The notes: generated from the sequence alone by a model not told the origin. Positions 45,700 to 59,778 are shown, counted from the stretch's first letter. The stretch: DNA of 64,000 nucleotides from Larix kaempferi (GCA_027924585.1 BSBM01000386.1:3558001-3622000); one strand, 5' to 3'. A program made the numbers and translations.

Positions 45700-47850
45700 T
45701 TTTTTTTTTTTTTTTTAGAGGTGCTTTCATTTACAACTTAGTATGAGGGAAATGTGTAATTCCGTACTCAACGTGGAGTTAACACATGGCACGATGTTGG
45801 TTCTAACAATATAAACTATAACAATGTCAATATCAACTCTAACCTAAATTTTAAAAAGATATAAATTTTTTTTACTAAACTAAAATTATACAAAAACAAA
45901 ATCTTTGAATAAGTGTTTTGGGATTTGCGCACTACTTGAGTATCGAGAAGTTTTATAAGAGATCCAGCCTGCCATGTCAACATTCACATTGATGCAGAGA
46001 TTCCTGCAAACCCATGGTTGAGAGCCATAGCCCATTCGATAAAAAGACCTAACCTTAATAGCCATTCTTCTTTACCAAGAATTCCTAAACTTTATAGTTC
46101 ATGAACACTTGTTTTCTAGGTTTAAGCACAATTGGAGTATCTTGGGATAATCTGCCATAACCTGATTATGTGCATTTATGAATTGGTTAATATATGAATT
46201 TCAATTGGACAAGATATTAATAATTAATTATTGTGCAACTCATTACAAAAATAGGGATTAAACCTACAAATGTTACTAATTCATACTTCCTGAAGGTTTC
46301 TTATAGATCAAGACCATCACCATATGGTAAATACTAGTAGGTTTGTTTTGCAATTCAGCAAGCGATGCTACATCACCTAAGCTGATTTGCTTAACGTGGA
46401 GCTGACACGTGGCACGTTGGTTTTAACAATATGAACTATAACAATGTCAATGTCGGCTCTAACCGAAATTTTAAAAAGATATAAAAAATTTACTAAGCTA
46501 AAATTATACAAAAATCAAAATCTTTGTATTAGTGTTCTGAGATTTGCGCTCAACTTGAGTATTGGGAATTTTTACAGGAGATCCAGCCTGCCATGTCAAC
46601 ATTCACATTGATGCAAAGATTCGTGCAGACCCACAGTTAAGATCCATATCCCATCCCATAAAAATACCTAACCTTAGTAGCCATTCTCTTTACCAAGAAT
46701 TCCAATACACTTTATAGTTCATGGACACTTGTTTTCTAGGTTTAAGCACAATTGAAGTATCTTGGGATAATATGTCATAATCTTATTATGTGCATTTATG
46801 AATAAGTTAATATATGAATTTCAATTGGGAAAGATATTAATAATTAATTATCGTGCAACTCATTACAAAAATAGGGATTAATCCTATCAGTGTTACTAAT
46901 TTGTACTTCCTGAAGGTTTCTTCTAGATCAAGACCATCGCTATGGTAAATACTAGCAGGTTTGTTTTGCAATTCAGCAAGCGATGTTGCATCACCTAAGT
47001 TGATTTTCTTATTTCCATAGAATAAAATCATCTCCATACGAGGATTGAAATCATCGACAACGCATTTGATAACTTCGAATTCCACCAACTTCTTCGTTAC
47101 ATCCTCCATTCTTTGTCCAACTTAATAGGGGAATATCGCAAATCCACAAGAATGAAAGAAAGTACGAGATGGTGTCTCTGATAGAAATGAAGAGAATGGT
47201 CGATGTTTAAATCCTTTGTTGTGTAACAAAATACATGGAAAGAGAATAAGGAATGCTAACGAATAAGATGGAAAATTTCCTACACTGTATCTATTAGGAC
47301 AAAATAGTTTTTGAACCAATTAAAAGTTTCGCAACAAGATCAGGACTCTAACCTAAATTTAAAAAGATATATAAAAGATTTACTAAGAATATTATTTCCG
47401 AAGGGATCCGTCTCACTGTGCCTACGACATTGTAGGGCTCTAAAGCGTTGAAGACTTACAATGTCACAATTTTATCTTCCTTCTAATATTATTATTGAAA
47501 GGGAGGGGGGATGAAGCAGATCTCCATATCGTGCGAAAAGACCCAAATCGATATGAATGAAGGAACGAAATCAATAGGTAACTAAAATCATACAAAAATC
47601 AAAATCTTTGAATAAGTGTTATGGGATCTCCGCACAATTTGAGTATCAAGAGATCTAGCCTACCATGTCAACATTAACATTTATGCAAATATTCATGTGA
47701 CCCATGGTTGAGAGCCATAGCCCATCTCATAAAAACATATAACCTTAGTAGTTATTCTTCTTTACCAATAATTCCTACACTATATAGTTCAAGAACTACA
47801 TGTTTTCTAGGTTTAAGGATAGTTGAAGTATCTTGGGATATCTAGGTATG
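45700..47850 (-). pseudogene. three tandem gene-like units in copy A, unidentified
   Basis: Units anchored at 45913, 46532 and 47616 share ATCCAGCCTGCCATGTCAAC and CATAGCCCAT-type sequence. On the minus strand the unit encodes CINVNVDMAGWISCKT-like sequence. An adjacent frame at 46837-47109 reads MEDVTKKLVEFEVIKCVV, then KKINLGDATSLAELQNKP. I do not recognise the protein. In copy B the same frame (57424-57753) is shifted, so both are probably relics of a captured host gene. Confidence 0.45.
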
Positions 47851-48949
47851 AAGTGTTTTCCATGCATTAAATCATATTCACAGCAACAATTTAATTTTAG
47901 TTATTCTATGTGGAAGTACAAACTCAGTTTGGAAGCATGAAATATTCTTAAAAATCTTCATTCGAGAAGCCGTTTGAGTAGAGAAAAAGATCAGCTATGG
48001 TAAATTCTACATTCTAAATTACTACTTTGCATACTATAATTTCACCTTTTTCTCCTCATGCAACTAATCAAACTCACAACTTTCTTCCTAAAAACAACCA
48101 CATTAACATTTTCAGCTAACTATAGAAAATTCAAAAGAAAGTGATGAGTTTATTACAAAACGTTCTTTGTTACTATCCTTTTATAAACACACACTAGGAT
48201 TTGCATGAATCATCTTGAGAGATTGGTGTTCATAGAGAAAAACGTAAAGGGGTTTTAGAGTTAAATATCAACTCTTGCCTATTTCTCTAAAAAAAAACAA
48301 ATGATATCTTAAATACAAATTGAGTGATAATTAACTCGCATTTTCGATCACCATTGGAACACATGTAAAATGTTATATCAACAATAGAGATTTAGATTAA
48401 TTTAGAGTTTAGTAGTAGCACTTTTAGTTTTGTTGATATATTATTAAATTTCATCTATAGCAATTTTAGAGTAGTTTTTACTTTGCTAATATACACAGAT
48501 ATATCAAATTTCGTGTTTAATTATACACATATTTAAATCTACAAGTAATTAAAATGATATATATATAAGGATTTAACATAGGAAAGTAATAATGTGTGTG
48601 TGAGAGAGAGAGGAAAAAGTAAAAGCTATAAATAATTTAACATTTAACATAGCTCAATCTCTTAACTCAATAAATTTGATAAATTTAATTTTGGATGTAT
48701 TGATTTCAACAAACTTTGATTTTATCATTGATTACGATTGAATTTATAGCTAAACTTGCTTTAATTTTAGCATTGGTTGTAATTGTGTTGTCTCTGTTTG
48801 ATGCAGAAATATAAGTTGTAAATCCCTAAAACTATGTCTACTGTTAATGGGGAAATGATACGGATATTATGTCTATTGTTAATGGGGAAATGATAATGAT
48901 ATTATGTGTACTATTATCAATTTCACTAACCATCCTCATTATTACGACA
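47851..48949. other. AT-rich interior of the foldback-like element
   Basis: No gene. A GTGTGTGAGAGAGAGAGG microsatellite lies near 48595. Two near-copies of TATGTCTACTGTTAATGGGG-type text lie at 48830-48900. Confidence 0.5.
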
Positions 48950-50589
48950 GTTGAACAATAACATAAAATCAAGGATTAATTGATCCTTACCTGTAATTAA
49001 TTAGGACTTCATTATGAAGGACGTCTAACATATCAACCATGTCAAAGTCATTACAAATTACTAGATCTCTATGTATTACTTGTATGCATTGATTACATTA
49101 GTTTCAGTGCATTAGTTTCAATGACTATAGATCATTATTACATCAGTTTCAATCACTCTCCTCATTATTACATTAGTTTCATGCAATAATTTTAGTGACT
49201 AATCCTCATCATTATCATAAAGGTTTCATACATTAATTTCATTGAGTAAGCCTCATCACTATTACATTGATTTCATGCATTAACAAATCTTCATTTCACA
49301 TTTTTTTTTAAACCCCTTTCTATATCTTCATTTTCACATTATATCTTTATATCTTCAGTATATGTAATTCTTATTTTTTATTGTGTATTTGAATCACATT
49401 AAGAAAATTGATCCTTAGAATTGAAAGAGAAATTAGTCTTTTCTAGCGTGTTTGCTTGTTGAGATTAAATATGATAAAAAAAAATGATTTAACCAAGAAA
49501 AATACTTTAGATACAGCAAAAGGTACAAATGATACATAAATTCATTAAAAAATGAGAAGAAGCATGTGAAATAAAATCATAAATCTTAGTCACAAGGAAA
49601 CAAATAATAACATTGGATAAAGAAGATGAAAATTGAGCAAGGAGAAGAGAGTATTTACTATCTTACAAAGATAGTTGCATGAGAGAGAGAATGCAAATAT
49701 AATGTTACTAGAAAATATAATGTTGTTGGAGAATAATGCAATGTCAGTGAGCACATGGGAGAAATAAACCAGAAGGGAGAAGCCTCTCTTTACCTTTCTA
49801 TGGAGGTAGTTGTAATGTAAAACGAATCTACTAAAATTGTAGATTAAACTTTTAAAAATAATTTGCATAATCTAATAGAGTTTCTTATGATATAGAAAGA
49901 AGATAAGTGTGATAAAGAGGATATGTGGAATGTGCCATTATTCCCATGGACAATGAATAAAAGTAGACAAATAAAATGAGGAAGGGATACAATCATCACA
50001 TGAAAAATATGAAGGATTTAATACCTAAGAGTGGTGTTATGCATCAATAGAAATTGGAATTAGGAGGCATCAATATGATTGTTAAAACAATTATTTTTTT
50101 ATATATTTTTTTTTGTTCATAGTGGATATGAATTATTAATGCTAAAGCAAGGGAGTCATGGTAGTTTTCCATGTTTAGAGTTTTGGCTATTTTTTTACTA
50201 ATTTTTTTGTGGTACAAGTTTAAATTCATGTCTATTATGTGGTACAAGTTTAAATTCATGTCTATTGGTGCATATAAGTATATTCATGAAATAGTGGATA
50301 TGAAATATTAATGCTAAAGAAAGGGAGTCATGGTAGTGTTTCTTGTTTAAAGTTTTGGCTATGAAGAAGGGGTTCATTTTTCTTTCAATGTGGGGAGTAT
50401 GATGCAAATCATCTATCTTTCATGTGCTCCAAATCAATAAATTCTTTCTATGCATCCCAAATTATGGTATCCCTTCATGCCAATGAAGGGCCACTTCTCA
50501 TGATGGTTTCATTTAACAATCTATATAAGTGGAAATAAGCAATAGTGGTATGGGAAGGGGATGATCTCTATAAGGGAGCTTAGAGGATA

Positions 50590-51235
50590 TTCAATGTCCT
50601 CCATCCAGGTATCCAACATTGAAACATGAATTTTGTAGAAGAGCCTTGAGCATACCTTCAAACCTCTTATCTAAAATCCACATCATCTACTTTAGGTCAC
50701 TAATGTCCTCAGGAACCCCGTAGAACACTTCCCTCCATGACGACATGGCCATGCAAACCTTCTCGCCTGAGCTTGAAATAACCGCTTCTTCGAAAGCAGC
50801 TACCAGGGGTTAGCAAGAATCTACCCTCGAAAGAAGGCATAATCCGAGCCAATCTTTGAACCATGACCAACATAAAATCCCATCCTCTCCAAGCAATTCG
50901 CCTTCTTCCCAATGACGGATAGAACGACAACTATGGAAGAAGCCAACCTTTCCCAATGCAAGACAAACTTGCACAGACACTGCGCCTTCAGCGTGGTCTC
51001 CCTCTCTCTGCTCAATAGGAAAGATGGATAAAGTTCTCAAGTACATCCCTAAGATGGATAGGAAAGATGGATAAAGGTATGGCACACATACCAACTCAAA
51101 AGCATCCAACTTAAAGTTTTTGAGTTTGCAAAACATGTTAATTCCATCGAGAGGAGTGAGGTGCTCTACAACAGAGTATGGGGGAGATGTTGTCATGTAA
51201 CGTAACATTACAATACCAAAATAAAAATTATACAT
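50590..51235 (-). pseudogene. unidentified conserved frame, copy A
   Basis: A minus-strand frame contains LSILGMYLRTLSIFPIEQRE, VSVQVCLALGKVGFFHS and WFKDWLGLCLLSRVDSC. It meets a stop (near 50812) and continues in phase with EEAVISSSGEKVCMAMSSWR. Copy B keeps the same frame open further. The protein family is unknown to me. Preservation could reflect shared recent origin rather than selection. Confidence 0.35.
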
Positions 51236-51286
51236 GTCGACTCTAATTTAAAAAATCCATGTCAGCTTATAAAATAAAAAATAAAA

Positions 51287-51405
51287 ACTTAAACCCGAAT
51301 CTATCAAGCAGAAGAGGTATCGAATTTCTTGAGCTTAAGATTAAAAAAAAATAGACCTCAAGAAATTGGATCCCTCTCAGTGCTTGATAGATCCGAGTTT
51401 AAGAT
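51287..51405. repeat. hairpin family 2, copy 1
   Basis: Arms of about 50 nt pair TCTATCAAGCAGAAGAGG-type sequence with CCCTCTCAGTGCTTGATAGA; loop of about 9 nt. Other copies lie at about 53560-53680 and 61790-61905. The core GATCCCTCTC...GATAGATCC is shared with the 42.4-kb hairpin. Confidence 0.8.
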
Positions 51406-51645
51406 GGATCTATGCTGGTGTACAACAACTCATGTACTTTCACTTGAAGAACATATTCTAAGTGATAAAACTTTTGATACAAGCAACGATGCATTGACAA
51501 ATGTTTCAATACAAATAAATAACTAATTAACATAACCTTGAATATAAGTAATGTCTTGTAAAGTTACCTAGAAACCCATTTTATTGCATACCAACTCAGA
51601 AGCTTTCAACTAAAAGTTTTTGTGTTTGCAAAACATGTTAATGTA

Positions 51646-51800
51646 CACCAACTCATGTACTTTCACTTGAAGAACAAATTTTTCAGAGTGATAAGACTTT
51701 TGGTACAAGTAACGACGCATTGCCAAATATTTCAATACAAATAAATAACTAATTAGCATAGCCTTGAATACAAGTAATGCCCTGTAAAGTTACCTAAATG
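51646..51800 (+). repeat. local duplication of 51416-51570
   Basis: GTACACCAACTCATGTAC and TTTCACTTGAAGAACA recur, followed by similar text through AAAGTTACCTA. The CTCAT at 51652-51656 corresponds to the copia insertion site in copy B. Confidence 0.75.
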
Positions 51801-52164
51801 AACAGAGAGATACAACTAATTGAAAGCATACTATGGCCCTCAGGGTCAAAGGTATGAAGTTGAAGGAAATGATTGGTAATTATGTACATAGTAGGTCAAG
51901 TAGGAGGTAGCCAGTTTAGAAAGGTAGATTAGTTATGTTCATTTATGGAAAGTTATGACAGTTAGCCATAAAGGTAGGAAAAATTTGAATTTTGAAAAAG
52001 TATAGAGTATAGTGCATCACATATTTATGGTAAAGTAACTAATGATTATATTTACTTGAAAAGCGGATCGTAGCTAGAAAAGTGGTGAGGAAATGTAGAA
52101 AATAGCAGTGCCTTGTAGGAGTATTATTTGTTGCAAAGTGTTGCACCCAAGTACCTGTTAGATG

Positions 52165-52860
52165 AATTTTTTTTTTCACAGAAAAATTAAACTTACTATT
52201 AATATACGAAATAGTAAATGTAGCCAGCTGTCAGATTCTTACAAGAACTATTCATCCCTGTTAAAAAGACCAGGGAAAAATCACTCAGAGTGACTAAAGA
52301 TGTACACATCACCAGAATATACCAGAATATAGATGCATATGCCCACATGTCATACCGGAGACCTTCCGGTTGAGTTAACAGTATCAATGTCATCTTAATT
52401 AGTTTGTACATAACAACAAAAAATATATAGGCCTCATATACAGTCATCCAAGTACATCAAAATATGGATCAAACAAAGCTATAAATACCGATCAGCAACC
52501 ATATAGGTCTGATCTAGTGCCGCATATGTAGAGTATGTGTACAAAATCGTCCAACAAGTAGTTGGAGCCAGTACCTATATAGGATCTGCACATAGAACTA
52601 AAATATCCATAAGTATATCAGCCGCATATAAAGAATGGCAAAAACAAAAAGTGCATAATATAAAGAAGCAAAACATCATATCCAATGTAACAGATAAGTG
52701 CCATGAGTGAATAGTGTATCCTCCCGCCATTCCTGCCACATGATGACCCCAACCTGCGAGTTAAGAGCCTGCCGAGAAAGCATATCTGCCTCCCCATTGG
52801 CCTCCCGGAAAACATGATCAAAATGTATATGGTCAAAAGTACAAGACTATTTAGACACAA
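52165..52860 (-). mobile_element. 5'-truncated LINE remnant
   Basis: On the minus strand, 52830-52715 encodes DHVFREANGEADMLSRQALN, then QVGVIMWQEW, the end of a plant L1-type RNase H. A 3' UTR of about 500 bp follows, ending in a short poly(A) run (T-run at 52167 on the plus strand). It is unrelated in orientation to the LINE at 40.7 kb. Confidence 0.65.
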
Positions 52861-53167
52861 TGATGAGGTAAAGAATTTCATTTGAGTTCGGTTGTGTTAT
52901 CGATAGGAATGATTTAATGGAACCACTGCAAAGTAAAGTGTAGGATATAGCGGTAACAAAGGAATTCTCGACTCCAAAATTTAATATTTGGCAGTTAAGT
53001 CAAGACAAAGATGTGCAGCAAGGTACGAATTTGGTGTTTCATTGTTGGTATACCGAGATTATCTAAGCTACAGTTGAATCATATTGGATTTATTCACAAT
53101 TGATTGATAAGTATAATTCTGTAGTTTGTTTTCAGTTGACAATCACAATGATTTTATGTCACTGCAG

Positions 53168-53437
53168 ATGGATCCCTCTAATAGAAAATAGGTGTTACCT
53201 ATTTTTGTAACTGATGAAGATATCCAAGAAGCCATGGAGGAATGGCTTGTTGAGTTTCAGTTGAAGCAAGATTTAGATATTGAGATACTAAATACTCTGA
53301 AGGGTACCTCAAAACAGAGGAATCAACAAACAAAAGGATCAATGAGCTTAAAGAAGGTGCATGGTTCGCCAAGGATAAGTGCAAAAATGAAAAAGGATCA
53401 TGAACAAGCCAAGGAGCCGGGAGATGTTGTCACGTAA
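53168..53437 (+). other. unidentified short frame
   Basis: A frame starting after CACTGCAG|ATGGATCCC meets an early stop and continues as LPIFVTDEDIQEAMEEW and a basic tail (SLKKVHGSPRISAKMKKDH). No family recognised. It could be an exon fragment or LINE ORF1 debris. The GCAG before the ATG looks like an acceptor. Confidence 0.25.
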
Positions 53438-53728
53438 CGTAACACTACATTACCAAAAATAAATAAATAAATACATGTCGACTCATAAAATAAAAAAATT
53501 ATGAAAGCTAATTTAAAAAATCCATGTCGGCCTATAAAATAAAAATTTAAAACTTAAACCCAAATCTATCAAGTAGAAGAGGTATCAAATTTCTTGAGTT
53601 TCAGATTAAAAAAAAATACAACTCAAGAAATTGGATCCCTCTCGGTGCTTGATAGATCCGAGTTTAAGATGGATCTATGCTGGTGTACAACAACTCATGT
53701 ACTTTCACTTGAAGAATGTATTCTGAGT
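53430..53728 (+). repeat. isolated copy of the right end of the duplicated segment
   Basis: Matches 51185-51470 (GATGTTGTCA, ACATGTCGACT, the hairpin and ACAACTCATGTACTTTCACT). It is joined at about 53728 straight to the LINE tail that begins copy B. This is a head-to-tail junction expected from tandem duplication. Confidence 0.8.
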
Positions 53729-55654
53729 GAAAGAATTCTAAGTTTGATTGTATATATGTTTTCTTGGACATTTGGAGTCTCATTTTATAAACTTTTTTAT
53801 TCCTATATGAATAACAAAAGTAGCATTTTTCTTACATAAAAAAATACAAAATAATATAAAAAAATTAAATTAAAAATATAATTGATTCATAATCACAAAA
53901 TTACACAATTCACATGCATTAAACATTTCATGATTCCTTAACAAAAATCTCATATTATCACATCCAAAAAGTATCCATAGAAAATTAATCTCTTATCCTC
54001 TATCCTATGCTTGACATATCTTTAAAAAATTCTATACGCATTCTCATAATCATCATATTGACGCAATGAAAACCAACATTTTCAAAAAATTACAACTAAA
54101 AATACATTGCCAAAACAACACCCTTAAAAGATATTAGAATATATAATTTTGAAATTATTAAGAGGACATGTCCTCTTTAACCTCCTATACATGCCACACT
54201 CCTAACTACAATCTTGTTTTGGAGAGAGTATTTGCTTCTCCATTCGTTTTTCTTTCCTTCTCCATTCATTTCTCTATAAACATATTGAAAAATTATACAC
54301 ATATGCTTCTTGACTCTTGACATTAAATCGGTCATTAGGAAACTCTATCTAGGGAGTGGATTAAGGTTAAAACCAACAGAGATCCATCTAAACTCTATAT
54401 CTACCATGCGTCGAGAGGAATCAAATCCCTCTAGGTGCAAACCCTTTTAGAGTGCAAAATTTGAGGAGAGGTTTTCACCTCGAGGAATTTGATCCCTCTT
54501 GGCACATGGTAGATCCAGAATTTAGATGGATCTATGTTGGTTGCAGTGGAAAGCATATGCATCATAACTTTACGTGGCCATGATTATGTATATGTAGGTT
54601 TATTAAATGAATGTGATCCTTTGAAATTTTGCTAAGTGTCATCTATAATCTAAATTTCGGTAAAAAAAAAAATAGAACATTATGAAATTTGAATGATTAG
54701 AAATATGAATAAGTGCAAAGTAACAATGTTCAAGTGGATTTATTCATTGAAGTTAATGCATGAAACCTTTATGATAATAGTGATGTGGCTTACTCAATGA
54801 AATTAATGCATGAAACCTTTATGATAATGATGAGGATTAGTATCTGAAATTAATGCATGGAACTAATATAATAATGAAGAGAATGAGTGAAACCGATGTA
54901 ATAATGATCTATAGTCATTGAAAATAATGCATTGAAAACAATGTAATCAACACATAAAGGTAATGCATAGAGTTCTAGTAATTTGTAATGACTTTGACAT
55001 GGTCGATATGTTAAATGCCCTTCGTAATGAAGTCCTAATTAATTACATGTAAGGATTGATTGCTCCTTGATTTTATGCTATTATTGAGCTCTCTCTCTTT
55101 CTTCACAGCTCGATTGCACTCTCAATTGATCACGGATTCTCTTCAATTCATCAACTACATAAAACTTTAGATTTAACTTTGGATTTGCACATCCATCATT
55201 AACAACCCTCCACTATATCTAGTAATATCGATGTCTTGTACTTATGATCAATCTCAATCAATCTCAAGTGCATTTGCCCAACTCCCACAATGCTTTATGT
55301 TATGTGTACTTCTTTTTGCTCCACCTATTTGAGCAATTGTCACAAATCTCAAGTGCATTTGCTCAGCTCCCACAATGCTTTATGTTATGTATATTTCTTT
55401 TTGCTCCACCTCTTTTTCTTATTAAGTTAATATTTTAGTTTTTTTGGGGGAATACATTGGGCAAAGTTTGATAACGATAGACACAACACATGAATTTGTA
55501 ACCATGTTTGTAAAAGGAAATTATTGATTTTTTTTGGAACTCATGCATAGTAGTCATTATTTTAGATTTATCACGTGTTTATCAAGTTTTATTAACATAG
55601 TAACTTTAACTGTACTTACACCAAACACATTTTCCACGGAACTCACACGAAATA

Positions 55655-56040
55655 CATATGAACTAAATAGTTAAAATGGGTGGATGTACGAAATAATAAA
55701 AATATTTATTTTATTTTTATTTTTGGTATGTGTGGGGTCTTTTAAATAACGAATAGTTAAAATGGGTGGATTTACGAAATAATAATAATATTTATTTTAA
55801 TTTTATATTTGGTATGGGTTGGGTTTTTTAAATAATCGTTACACATTTTCCACGGAACTCACACGAAATACATATGAACTAAATAGTTAAAATGGGTGGA
55901 TGTACGAAATAATAAAAATATTTATTTTAATTTTATATTTGGTATGTGTGGGGTCTTTTAAATAACGAATAGTTAAAATGGGTGGATTTACGAAATAATA
56001 ATAATATTTATTTTAATTTTATATTTGGTATGGGTTGGGT
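55655..56040 (+). repeat. tandem duplication private to copy B
   Basis: Two units of about 190 bp share CACATTTTCCACGGAACTCA, GTTAAAATGGGTGGAT and TTGGGTTTTTTAAATAATCG. Confidence 0.8.
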
Positions 56041-56339
56041 TTTTTAAATAATCGTTATTTAAATATAATTGAAAATCTTTGATGAATATTTTAGTTTTAT
56101 CATATTTGAAAAACATCATTTTTAATAAAATTAAACAATTTTTATTTATTAGATTACAATCTTTTCTTTACATCATTTTTAATAAAATTAAACAATTTGT
56201 ATTTATTAGATTACAATATTTTCCTTAAAATATTAAGTAGAAGATGAAGGAAAGTATGTTAATGAGGAAATTAAGTTAATTGTGTTTTTTTTCTCTTTGT
56301 TTTTGTTTTTAGAGGTGTTTTTTACAACCCAATATTATG

Positions 56340-58040
56340 GAGATGTGTAATTCCGTGCTCAACTTGGAACTAACACATGACACGATGTTGGTTCTAACAA
56401 TATAAACTATAACAATGTCAATGTCGGCTCTAACCTAAATTTTAAAAAGATATAAAAAAAATTTACTAAACTAAAATTTTACAAAAAACAAAATCTTTGA
56501 ATAAGTGTTCTGGGATTTGCGCACTACTTGAGTATCGAGAAGTTTTACAAGAGATCCAGCCTGCCATGTCAACATTCACATTTATGCAGAGATTCCTGTA
56601 AACCCACGGTTGAGAGCCATAACCCATCCGATAAAAAGACCTAACCTTAATAGCCATTCTTCTTTACCAAGAATTCCTAAAATTTATAGTTCATGAACAC
56701 TGTTTTATAGGTTTAAGCACAATTGGAGTATCTTGGAATAATCTGTCATAACCTGATTATGTGCATTTATGAATTGGTTAATATATGAATTTCAATTGGA
56801 CAAGATATTAATAATTAATTATTGTGCAACTCATTACAAAAATAGGGATTAAACCTACCAATGTTACTAATTCGTACTTCCTGAAGGTTTCTTCTAGATC
56901 AAGACCATTGCCATATGGTAAATACTAGTAAGTTTGTTTTGCAATTCAGCAAGCGATGCTACATCACCTAAGTTGATTTGCTTAATGTGGAGATGACACG
57001 TGGCACGTCGGTTTTAACAATACGAACTATAACAATGTCAATGTTGGCTCTAACCTAAATTTTAAAAAGATATAAAAAATTTACTAAGCTAAAATTACAA
57101 AAATCAAAATCTTTGAATTAGTGTTCTGGGATTTGCGCACAACTTGAGTATTGAGAAATTTTACAGGAGATCCAACCTTCCATGTCAACATTCAGATTGA
57201 AGCAAAGATTGATGCAAACCCACAATTAAGAGCCATAGCTCATCCCACAAAAATACCTAACCTTAGTAGCCATTCTCTTTACCAAGAATTCCTACACTTT
57301 ATAGTTCACGAACACTTGTTTTCTAGGTTTAAGCACAATTGGAGTATCTTGGGATAATATGTCATAATTTTATTATGTGCATTTATGAATAAGTTAATAT
57401 ATGAATTTCAATTGGGAAAGATATTAATAATTAATTATTGTGCAACTCATTACAAAAATAGGGATTAATCCTACCAGTGTTACTAATTTGTACTTCCTGA
57501 AGGTTTCTTCTTGATCAAGACCATCGCTATTGTAAATACTAGTAGGTTGGTTTTGCAATTCAACAAGTGATGTTGCATCACCTAAGTTGATTTGCTTATT
57601 TCCATAGAATAAATCATCTCCATATGAGGATTGAAATCGTCGACAACGCATTTGATAACTTCGGCCTCCACCAAATTCTTCTTTACATCCTCCATTCTTT
57701 GTCCAACTTAATAGGGGAAGATCACAAATCCACAAGAATGAAAGAATGGACAAGATGGTGTCTCTGATAGCAATGAAGAGAACGGTCGATGTTTAAAATC
57801 TTTGAATAAGTGTTTTGGGATATACGCACAATTTGAGTATCAAGAAGTTTTATAGGATATCTAGCCTACCATGTCAACATTAACATTTATGCAAATATTC
57901 CTTTGACCCACGGCTAAGAGCCATAACCCATCTCATAAAAACATATAACCTTAGTAGTTATTCTTCTTTACCAATAATTCCTACACTATATATTTCATGA
58001 ACTACATGTTTTCTAGATTTAAGGATAGTTACAGTATCTT
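56340..58040 (-). pseudogene. three gene-like units in copy B, unidentified
   Basis: Counterpart of 45700-47850. The minus-strand frame 56657-56466 reads MAIKVRSFYRMGYGSQPWVY, then NVDMAGWISCKTSRYSS. The second frame (57753-57424) is shifted upstream of INLGDATSLVELQNQP. The protein is not recognised. Confidence 0.4.
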
Positions 58041-59778
58041 GGGATATCCAGGTATGTAGTGTTTTCCATGCATTAAATCATATTCATACTAACAATTTAA
58101 TTTTAGTTATTCTATGTGGAAGTACAAGCTTAGTTTGGAGGCATGAAATATTCTTAAAACTCTTCATTCAAGAAGCTGCCTGAGTAGAGAAAAGGATAAG
58201 CTACTGTAAATTCTACATTCTAAATTACTACTATGCATACTATACTCTCACTTTCTTCTCCTCATGCAACTAATCAAACTCACAACTTTCTTCCTAAGAA
58301 CAACCACATTAACATTTTCGGCTAACTATAGAAAATTCAAAAGAAAGTGATGAGTTTATTACAACATGTTCTTTGTTACTATCCTTTTATAAACACACTA
58401 GGATTTGCATGAATCGTCTTGAGAGATTGGCGTTCATAGAGAAAAAGTGTAAAGGGGTTTTAGAGTTAAATATCAACTCTTGCCTATTTCTCTGAAAAGA
58501 AACAAAATGATATCTTAAATACAAATGGAGTGATAATTAACTGGCATTTTCAATCACCATCGGAACAAATGTAAATTGTTATATCAACAATAGAGATTTT
58601 AGATTAATTTAGAGTTTAGTAGTAGCACTTTTAGTTTTGTTGATATATTATTAAATTTCATTTATAGCAATTTTATAGTAGTTTCTACTTTGCTAATATA
58701 CAAAGATATATCAAGTGTCGTGTTTAATTATACACATATTTAAATCCACAAGTAATTAAAGTGCAATATATATATATATATATATATTGTAAAAGCTATG
58801 TATTAAAGGATTTAACATAGGAAAGTAATAATGTGTGTGTGAGAGAGAAAAAAAGTAAAAGCTATAAATAATTTAACATTTAACATAGCTCAATCTCTTA
58901 ACTCAATAAAATTTGATAAATTTAATTTTGGATGCATTTATTTCAACAAACTTTGATTTTATCATTGCTTACAATTGAATTTATTGCTAAACTTGCATTA
59001 GTTTTAGCATTGGTTGTAATTATGTTGTCTTTGTTTGATGCAGAAATATAAGTTGTAAATCGCTAAAACTATGTCTACTGTTAATGGTGAAATGATACTG
59101 ATATTATGTCTATTGTTAATGGAGAAATGATAATGATATTATGTGTACTGTTATCGATTTCACTAACCATCCTCATTATTACGACAGTTGAACAATAGCA
59201 TAAATTCAAGGATTAATTGATCCTTACTTGTTATTAATTAGGACTTCATTATGAAGGACGTCTAACATATCAACCATGTCAAATTCATTACAAATGATTA
59301 GATCTCTATGTATTACCTTTATGCATTGATTACATTAGTTTCAGTGCATTAGTTTCAATGACTATAGATCATTATTACATTGGTTTCAATCACTCTCCTC
59401 ATTATTACATTAGTTTCATGCATTAATTTTAGTGACTAATCCTCATCATTATCATAAAGGTTTCATGCATTAATTTCATTGAGTAAGCCTCATCACTATT
59501 ACATTGGTTTCATGCATTAAATTATCTTCATTTCACATTATTTTTTAAAGCCCCTTTCTATATCTTCATTTTCACATTATATCTTTATATCTTCAGTATA
59601 TGTAATTCTTATTTATTATTGTGTATTTGAATCGCATTAAGAAAATTGATCCTTAGAATTGAAAGAGAAATTAGTCTTTCCTAGTGTGTTTGTTGGTTGA
59701 GGTTCAATATGATAAAGAAAAATAAATGATTTAGCCAAGAAAAATACTTTGGATACAAGAAAAAGGTACAAATCATAC

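Larger units (their letters stand above)
44078..49283. mobile_element. foldback-like element with about 335-bp inverted repeats (copy A)
   Basis: 44078-44411 is inverted relative to 48950-49283; both contain CAAGGATTAATTGATCCTTA-type and TTAATGCATGAAACC words. Each arm is built of 40-50-bp subrepeats beginning GAAATTAATGCATG, as in foldback or some Mutator-like elements. The 4.5-kb interior has no transposase I can recognise but has three gene-like units. No target duplication is clear, so the ends are approximate. Confidence 0.6.
41726..51656. repeat. segmental duplication, copy A
   Basis: This segment is colinear with 53729-62208. Shared landmarks in order: LINE 3' tail, the hairpin at 42373, long inverted repeats at 44078 and 48950, three gene-like units (45913, 46532, 47616), the minus-strand frame near 50.8 kb and the hairpin at 51287. 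Copy A alone has a 1,317-bp retroposon (42730-44046) and a tandem duplication of about 220 bp near 44.88-45.30 kb. Confidence 0.88.
54753..59520. mobile_element. foldback-like element, copy B
   Basis: Inverted repeats 54753-55089 and 59190-59520 correspond to those of copy A. The interior has no recognisable transposase. Confidence 0.55.

Noticed and set aside
41726-53728. Copies A and B as the two LTRs of a giant element
   Set aside because: They are 8-10 kb long, contain other insertions and inverted repeats, and have no primer site, polypurine tract or target duplication at their ends.
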